Below are positions 6,085 to 10,289 of a DNA stretch of 10,289 nt, one piece after another (within the stretch, counting starts at the first letter, position 1; every line of letters begins with the position of its first letter). This DNA is from DATAQC01 sp046263055. GTDB lineage: Bacteria; Actinomycetota; Acidimicrobiia; Acidimicrobiales; AC-14. The notes below the pieces were generated by a model. The model made no database searches. It worked only from the letters and a program-made list of their open reading frames with translations, and was not told the origin of the DNA. Both the position numbers and the translations under genes were made by a program. The stretch is taken from assembly GCA_046263055.1 (NCBI GenBank), contig JBHELO010000048.1:1-10289 (forward strand). The letters run 5' to 3'.

Positions 6085-7365
6085 GTGGCGCGACGACGCT
6101 GGTTGGTGCGCCGGGTCGGCACCCTGGCCGGGGGCAGAGTGGCGGCCGCCGCCGTGTCCGCCGGCTGGCTGGTGGTGGCGGCCCGGCGGATGTCGCTCGA
6201 CACTTACGGCGACCTCCTGCTCCTCCTCGGCCTGGGCCTGCTCCTGTACGTGGTCAACGACTTCGGGCTCCCGCTGGCCCTGACCGACGCCGTGGCCCGC
6301 GAGCCGGCGGTGGCCCGCACCGCGTTCCTGGCCGTGCTGGGCCGCCGGATGGTGCTGGGGGTGCTCTCTGCGGCGTTGGTGGTGGTGGCCTACCTGGCCG
6401 CCTCCGCACGTCCCGACCTGGTGGCGGCGGGGATCTTCTGCGTCTCCGTCGTGTCCACCGCCGTGTACTCCACCGCCGCCGCCGTCTTCCGCGGCTTCGG
6501 CCGGGTGCGAGTGGAGGCCGTCAACGAGATCGTCTCCCGGGTCTTCGTGATCGCCGCCGGGTCCGCGTGGCTGGCCTCCGGCGGCGGCCTGCGGGCCGCG
6601 GTGGGGGTGTACGCGGCCGCCGACGCCATGTCGGCCGCCGTCCTCACCGCCGTGGCCTGGCGGGCCACGAGGGGCGCCGTCGGCTCCGTCGACACCCGCC
6701 GCTTCGCCCTCGGGCGAATGGCCCCGGTGGCGGTGGCCACCGGCCTGGGTGTCCTGTACTACCGGGTGGACCTGTGGTTGCTGGCCCTGCTCCGGGGGCC
6801 GCACGACGTCGCCCTGTACGGCAGCGCCTACCGGGTCCTCGACGGGTTGCTACTCGCGGCGTCGGCGGTGGCCGCCCTGAGTATCCGCGCCGTGGCCCGA
6901 GCCGGGGCGGGCGAGCAGCGCCGGGTGGTCGGGCGCCTGGTCCGCCTCAGCCTGCTGGTGACGGTGCCCCTGGCGGCGGTGGGGCTGGTGGGCGCCCACC
7001 CCGTCATGAGGGTGCTCTTCGGCGCCCGGTACGGCCAGGCCGCCGGCCTGCTGCGGCTGCTGCTGGTGGCGGCGGTGCCGAGCGCGGTCGTGACCGTGGT
7101 GGCCCCCCTGGCCTTCCTCCGGGGCCGCACCGCCGCCGTCCGGGGGTTCACGGTGATGCTGGCGGCCGACGTGGGCCTCAACCTGGTCCTCATCCCGGCC
7201 ATGGGCCCGGCCGGGGCCGCCCTGGCCACCCTGGGATGCCAGGTGGTGCTGGCCGGGTGGTTATGGCGCTCGGTCCTGCGCTGGCCGGCCGGGCCCGACG
7301 ACCTGGAAGTGGGCGGCGTCGCCGGCCGCGTGCCCGTGCCCGTGGTCCCGGCCGCCGCCGGGTGA
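6085..7365 (+). CDS. MOP-superfamily oligosaccharide flippase (Wzx-like)
   Basis: 426 aa. GTG 6085 begins 2 nt after the methyltransferase stop. The frame is open further upstream, but that part overlaps the methyltransferase and reads as shadow sequence. The protein is almost wholly hydrophobic, with about 12 predicted membrane helices in two halves. RVGTLAGGRVAAAAVSAGWLVVAARRM is helix 1, YGDLLLLLGLGLLL helix 2 and DFGLPLALTDAVAR the following loop. Mid-protein YYRVDLWLLALLRGP..VALYGSAYRVLDGL (about 230-262) is the conserved 'R(V/I)D...G.Y..AYR' region of Wzx/RfbX-type polysaccharide exporters, and RVLFGARYGQAAGLLRLLL recalls the second-half motif. The family turns undecaprenyl-diphosphate-linked saccharides across the inner membrane. 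As the last gene of the operon it would export the product of the three genes before it. No Wzy-like polymerase or ligase is seen here. Confidence 0.88.
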   Translation: MARRRWLVRRVGTLAGGRVAAAAVSAGWLVVAARRMSLDTYGDLLLLLGLGLLLYVVNDFGLPLALTDAVAREPAVARTAFLAVLGRRMVLGVLSAALVVVAYLAASARPDLVAAGIFCVSVVSTAVYSTAAAVFRGFGRVRVEAVNEIVSRVFVIAAGSAWLASGGGLRAAVGVYAAADAMSAAVLTAVAWRATRGAVGSVDTRRFALGRMAPVAVATGLGVLYYRVDLWLLALLRGPHDVALYGSAYRVLDGLLLAASAVAALSIRAVARAGAGEQRRVVGRLVRLSLLVTVPLAAVGLVGAHPVMRVLFGARYGQAAGLLRLLLVAAVPSAVVTVVAPLAFLRGRTAAVRGFTVMLAADVGLNLVLIPAMGPAGAALATLGCQVVLAGWLWRSVLRWPAGPDDLEVGGVAGRVPVPVVPAAAG

Positions 7366-7390
7366 CCCCCCGCCGCGCCCGCCGCCCGGA

Positions 7391-8482
7391 TCAGGTGATG
7401 GCCAGCATGCGCTCGAGGGCCACACGGGCGCCGGCCGCCACCGCCGGGTCCACGGTGATGCGGTTGACGACGGTGCCCTCCACCAGGTTGTCGAGGACCC
7501 AGGCCAGGTGGGCGGCGTCGATGCGGAACATGGTCGAGCACGGGCACACGATCGGGTCGAGGGACACGATCGTGCGGTCGGGGTGCTCGGCGGCCAGGCG
7601 CCGGACGAGGTGGATCTCGGTGCCGATGCCCAGCACGGAGCCGGGGCGGGCGGCGGCCACCGCGCCGATGATGAAGTCGGTGGACCCCACCTGGTCGGCC
7701 TGCTCCACCACCTCGTGCGCGCACTCGGGGTGCACGATCACCGTCCCCTCCGGGTGGGCGGCCCGGAAGTCGTCCACCTGGCCCACCGTGAAGCGCTGGT
7801 GCACCGAGCAGTGGCCCTTCCACAGCAGGAAGGCGGCCTCCTTGACGTCCCGCTCCTCCAGCCCGCCCCGATCGTGCCTGGGGTCCCACACCCGCATGTC
7901 GGCGGCGCCCCAGCCGAGCTGGAAGGCGGTGTTGCGGCCCAGGTGCTGGTCGGGGAAGAACAACACCTTGTCGCCCCGGTGGAGGGCCCACCGGACCACG
8001 GCCCGGGCGTTGGACGAGGTGCACACCGCCCCCCCGCGGTCGCCCACGAACGCCTTCAGGGCGGCCGACGAGTTCATGTAGGTGATGGGCACGATGCGCT
8101 CGACCTCGGTCACCGCCGCCAGCTCCTCCCACGCCTCCTCCACGGAGTCGAGGTCGGCCATGTCGGCCATGGAGCAGCCGGCGTTGAGGTCGGGGAGGAT
8201 CACCTGCTGGTCCTCGGCGGTCAGGATGTCGGCCGACTCGGCCATGAAATGGACGCCGCAGAACACCACGGAGCGGGCGGAGCTGGCGGCGGCCAGTTGG
8301 GACAGGCCGAACGAGTCGCCCCGGGCGTCGGCGAAGCGCATCACCTCGTCGCGCTGGTAGTGGTGGCCGAGGATGAGCAGGTCGTCGCCGAGGGTGGCCT
8401 TGGCGGCGGCGATGCGCCCGGCCACATCGGCGTCCGGGGCGGTGAGATAGCGCTCGGGGAGCGCCGGCTGGATTCGGAGCAT
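7391..8482 (-). CDS. nadA: Quinolinate synthase NadA
   Basis: 363 aa. ATG 8482 is preceded by GGAGG 10 nt upstream. NadA condenses iminoaspartate with dihydroxyacetone phosphate to quinolinate in de novo NAD synthesis, using a [4Fe-4S] cluster. Visible motifs are ILGHHYQRDEV (37-47), FCGVHFMAESADIL (74-87), LPDLNAGCSMADM (96-108), TYMNSSAALKA (134-144), CTSSNA (154-159), FFPDQHLGRNTA (175-186), HPEC (251-254) and CPCSTMFRI (313-321). The likely cluster ligands are C103, C225 (KGHCSVHQRF) and C313 or C315. Length and motifs fit the longer Bacillus/actinobacterial type rather than the E. coli type. nadB and nadC, often adjacent, are not in the window. The gene is convergent with the flippase (25-nt gap without a clear terminator) and divergent from uvrC. 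Its SD lies partly in a hairpin (8489-8509). Confidence 0.97.
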   Translation of the reverse strand: MLRIQPALPERYLTAPDADVAGRIAAAKATLGDDLLILGHHYQRDEVMRFADARGDSFGLSQLAAASSARSVVFCGVHFMAESADILTAEDQQVILPDLNAGCSMADMADLDSVEEAWEELAAVTEVERIVPITYMNSSAALKAFVGDRGGAVCTSSNARAVVRWALHRGDKVLFFPDQHLGRNTAFQLGWGAADMRVWDPRHDRGGLEERDVKEAAFLLWKGHCSVHQRFTVGQVDDFRAAHPEGTVIVHPECAHEVVEQADQVGSTDFIIGAVAAARPGSVLGIGTEIHLVRRLAAEHPDRTIVSLDPIVCPCSTMFRIDAAHLAWVLDNLVEGTVVNRITVDPAVAAGARVALERMLAIT

Positions 8483-8488
8483 GAGGCA

Positions 8489-8509
8489 GGGACCTCCGCG
8501 AAGGGTCCC
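8489..8509 (-). promoter_or_regulatory. Hairpin partly covering the nadA ribosome binding site
   Basis: Minus strand GGGACC, 9-nt loop, GGTCCC: a perfect 6-bp stem ending 6 nt before the nadA ATG. The SD GGAGG (8497-8493) is split between the loop and the 3' arm, so folding could lower initiation. Whether it regulates anything is inference. Confidence 0.35.
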
Positions 8510-8564
8510 GATGTACGGCCGGCGGGGACAGCTGGTCGCCCATCCGCGGGTGTGTCGGCCTCGG

Positions 8565-8593
8565 GGCCTGATATGTCGCCGGGATACCAGGCC
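8565..8593. promoter_or_regulatory. Imperfect palindrome between nadA and uvrC (possible operator)
   Basis: GGCCTGATAT, 9-nt spacer, ATACCAGGCC: ten-base arms with one mismatch. It lies in the 233-bp divergent region, 83 bp before the nadA start and 123 bp before the uvrC start. It is AT-richer than its surroundings. It could be a repressor site for either gene, or overlap a promoter. No known NAD-regulator consensus is recognised in it. Confidence 0.35.
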
Positions 8594-8715
8594 GGCGTGG
8601 GGCGGAGCCTACGCGGCCGGACGGCCCTCTGCCTCGTCGGGGGGTCGGGACGAAGGAACGGGCCGGCTTCCACGCGGGCGATGGTCGGGCGTGCGGGCGC
8701 GCGATCCTGGTCACG

Positions 8716-10289
8716 ATGCTCTCGCGACCGCCGGCCGGCACCATCCCCGACGCCCCCGGCTCCTACCAGTTCCGCGACGGCGAGGGCCGGGTCATCTACG
8801 TGGGCAAGGCCAAGTCGCTGCGTTCCCGACTCTCCAACTACTTCGCCAGCCCCGCCACCCTGGCGCCCCGGACCGCCCAGATGGTGGCCGCCGCCGAGTC
8901 GGTGGAGTGGATCCAGGTGCGCAACGACGTCGAGGCCCTCATGCTCGAGTACAGCCTCATCAAGCAGCACCGGCCCCGGTTCAACATCCGCCTCCGGGAC
9001 GACAAGAGCTACCCGTTCCTGGCCGTCACCCTGAGCGACGAGTGGCCGCGGGCCATGGTCATGCGGGGCCGCAAGCGCAAGGGCACCCGGTACTTCGGCC
9101 CCTACGGCCACGCCTACGCCATCCGGGAGACGCTCGACCTGCTGCTGCGCACCTTCCCCATCCGCACGTGCTCGGACAACAAGCTGGAGCGCCACCACAA
9201 GCTCGGTCGCCCCTGCCTCCTGTTCCACATCGAGAAGTGCACGGGCCCCTGCGTGGGGGAGATCGACAAGGCCGAGTACGACCGCCTGGTCGGCGACCTG
9301 GTGGACTTCCTCGACGGCGACACCGGCCCGGTGGTCGGCCGCCTGGAGCGCCAGATGCAGGATGCCGCCGACGCCCTGGAGTTCGAGCGCGCCGCCCGCC
9401 TTCGGGACCGCCTCACCAGCGTCCGCAAGGCCATCGAGAAGCAGGCCATGGTCACCGACCGGCCCGAGGATCTGGACGTGATCGGCATCGCCGACGACGA
9501 GTTGGAGGCGTCGGTCCAGGTGTTCTACGTGCGGCGGGGCCGGATGGTGGGGCGCAAGGGGTTCGTGGTGGACAAGGTGGAGGACGTCACGCCCGGCCAG
9601 CTGGTCGGCCACGTGATCGAGGGCCTGTACGCCGAGGGCGGGGCGGAGGCCGTGCCCAGGGAGGTGCTGGTTCCCGGCGAACCCGACGACCCCGACCTCT
9701 ACGCCCGGTGGCTGTCCGAGCTTCGGGGCTCCAAGGTGGTGGTCCGGGTGCCGCAGCGGGGCGACAGGCGGGCCCTGCAGGCCACCGTCACCTCCAACGC
9801 CAAGGAGGAGTTCGTCCGCCATCGCCTCAAGCGGGCGTCGGATCACAACGCCCGGGCCCGGGCCCTCAACGCCCTCCAGGAGGCGCTCGACCTCCCGCAG
9901 GCACCGCTACGCATCGAGTGCTACGACATGAGCCACATCCAGGGCAGCGACTATGTGGGCTCCATGGTGGTCATGGAGGACGCCCTGCCCAAGAAGAGCG
10001 ACTACCGGCGCTTCCGCATCCGGGAGGTGCCCGGCAACGACGACTTCGGGGCCATGCGGGAGGTCCTCACCCGCCGCCTCAAGGCGCTCCTGGCCGAGCG
10101 GGGGCGGCCGGTGGACGAGCGACGTCGCCGTTTCGCCTACCAACCCAACCTCCTGCTGGTGGACGGGGGCAAGGGCCAGCTGAGCGTCGCCCTGGAGGTC
10201 CTCGAGGAGCTGGGCCTCCGCGACGAGATCGCGGTCGCCGCCCTGGCCAAGCGGTTCGAGGAGGTGTTCGTCCCCGGCCAGGCCGATCC
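8716..10289 (+). CDS. uvrC: Excinuclease ABC subunit C, N-terminal 524 codons (3' end outside window)
   Basis: The reading frame is open from ATG 8716 to the right edge. UvrC makes both incisions in nucleotide excision repair, guided by UvrA/UvrB. The GIY-YIG 3'-incision domain is at about 10-95: PGSYQFRD with Y17, VIYVGKAKSLRSR with Y28 and R38, then VEALMLE with the catalytic-type Glu. A Cys-containing segment CLLFHIEKCTGPCVG follows. The UVR motif that contacts UvrB is at about 209-240 (ALEFERAARLRDRL). The RNase H-like 5'-incision domain shows IECYDMSH (D404), GNDDFGAM (D443) and LLLVDGGKGQL (D483), equivalent to E. coli D399, D438 and D466. The larger offset at D483 reflects about 12 extra residues around VDERRRRFAYQP. 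The helix-hairpin-helix end lies beyond the window. No clear SD precedes the ATG and no other in-frame start is close, so the start could be leaderless. Confidence 0.96.
   Translation, partial: MLSRPPAGTIPDAPGSYQFRDGEGRVIYVGKAKSLRSRLSNYFASPATLAPRTAQMVAAAESVEWIQVRNDVEALMLEYSLIKQHRPRFNIRLRDDKSYPFLAVTLSDEWPRAMVMRGRKRKGTRYFGPYGHAYAIRETLDLLLRTFPIRTCSDNKLERHHKLGRPCLLFHIEKCTGPCVGEIDKAEYDRLVGDLVDFLDGDTGPVVGRLERQMQDAADALEFERAARLRDRLTSVRKAIEKQAMVTDRPEDLDVIGIADDELEASVQVFYVRRGRMVGRKGFVVDKVEDVTPGQLVGHVIEGLYAEGGAEAVPREVLVPGEPDDPDLYARWLSELRGSKVVVRVPQRGDRRALQATVTSNAKEEFVRHRLKRASDHNARARALNALQEALDLPQAPLRIECYDMSHIQGSDYVGSMVVMEDALPKKSDYRRFRIREVPGNDDFGAMREVLTRRLKALLAERGRPVDERRRRFAYQPNLLLVDGGKGQLSVALEVLEELGLRDEIAVAALAKRFEEVFVPGQAD

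Noticed and set aside
7366..7390. Bidirectional terminator between the flippase and nadA
   Set aside because: The 25-nt gap is C-rich and shows no convincing stem followed by a T-run on either strand.
5868..8081. Long plus-strand open frame overlapping the methyltransferase, flippase and nadA
   Set aside because: It is the wrong frame of two real genes and the antisense of a third, with biased composition only.
8483..8560. NAD-sensing riboswitch upstream of nadA
   Set aside because: Only a short simple hairpin is present; the conserved tandem motifs of known nadA-motif RNAs are not visible.
6828..8744. Long minus-strand open frame across the flippase and nadA
   Set aside because: It is antisense or frame-shifted to two convincing genes, is Arg/Gly/Pro-rich, and has no domain-like pattern. 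Such shadows are expected in very GC-rich DNA.
8341..9846. Minus-strand open frame opposite uvrC
   Set aside because: It is antisense to well-conserved UvrC motifs, with no recognisable domain of its own.

Overview
This is a very GC-rich chromosomal segment with near-saturated G/C third codon positions. It uses GTG as well as ATG starts and has tightly overlapping genes. That base composition, the actinobacterial style of the Tad genes and the long-form NadA point to a high-GC actinobacterium, perhaps of the Acidimicrobiia. The assignment is inference from style, not from a phylogenetic marker. There is no sign of a mobile element, CRISPR array, tRNA or rRNA.

Layout. (1) 1-3096, minus strand: part of a Tad/Flp pilus locus. 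In transcription order it holds two TadE-like pseudopilins (2449-3096 and 1853-2452), a TadG-like anchored surface protein (297-1856), and the start of a CpaB/RcpC-like protein (1-165, running off the left edge). (2) 3260-7365, plus strand: a four-gene surface-glycan operon. It encodes a polyprenyl-phosphate sugar-1-phosphate transferase, a family 2 glycosyltransferase, a SAM-dependent methyltransferase and a Wzx-type flippase, coupled by overlaps or very short gaps. (3) 7391-8482, minus strand: quinolinate synthase nadA, convergent with the flippase. (4) 8716-10289, plus strand: the first 524 codons of uvrC, divergent from nadA and cut by the right edge.

The most striking signal is not a gene. 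Three copies of one two-part motif, CTCAA(C/G), exactly 15 nt, then GCCGAT(A/G), lie upstream of three genes and in the direction of each: the first tadE, cpaB and the sugar transferase. GCCGATA is the textbook -10 element of sigma-28 (FliA/WhiG/SigD) promoters, and two copies share the longer GCCGATACCCC. This suggests that the pilus and the surface-glycan operon are switched on together by a FliA/WhiG-type sigma factor, as a motility, adhesion or developmental regulon. The tadE copy also implies that this gene is read from a leaderless, or nearly leaderless, transcript.

How the parts may work together: the Tad genes build an envelope-spanning adhesive pilus apparatus. The glycan operon starts, extends, modifies and flips a lipid-linked saccharide that could form a capsule or holdfast, or could decorate surface proteins. 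nadA and uvrC are housekeeping genes (NAD synthesis, nucleotide excision repair) flanking this accessory block.
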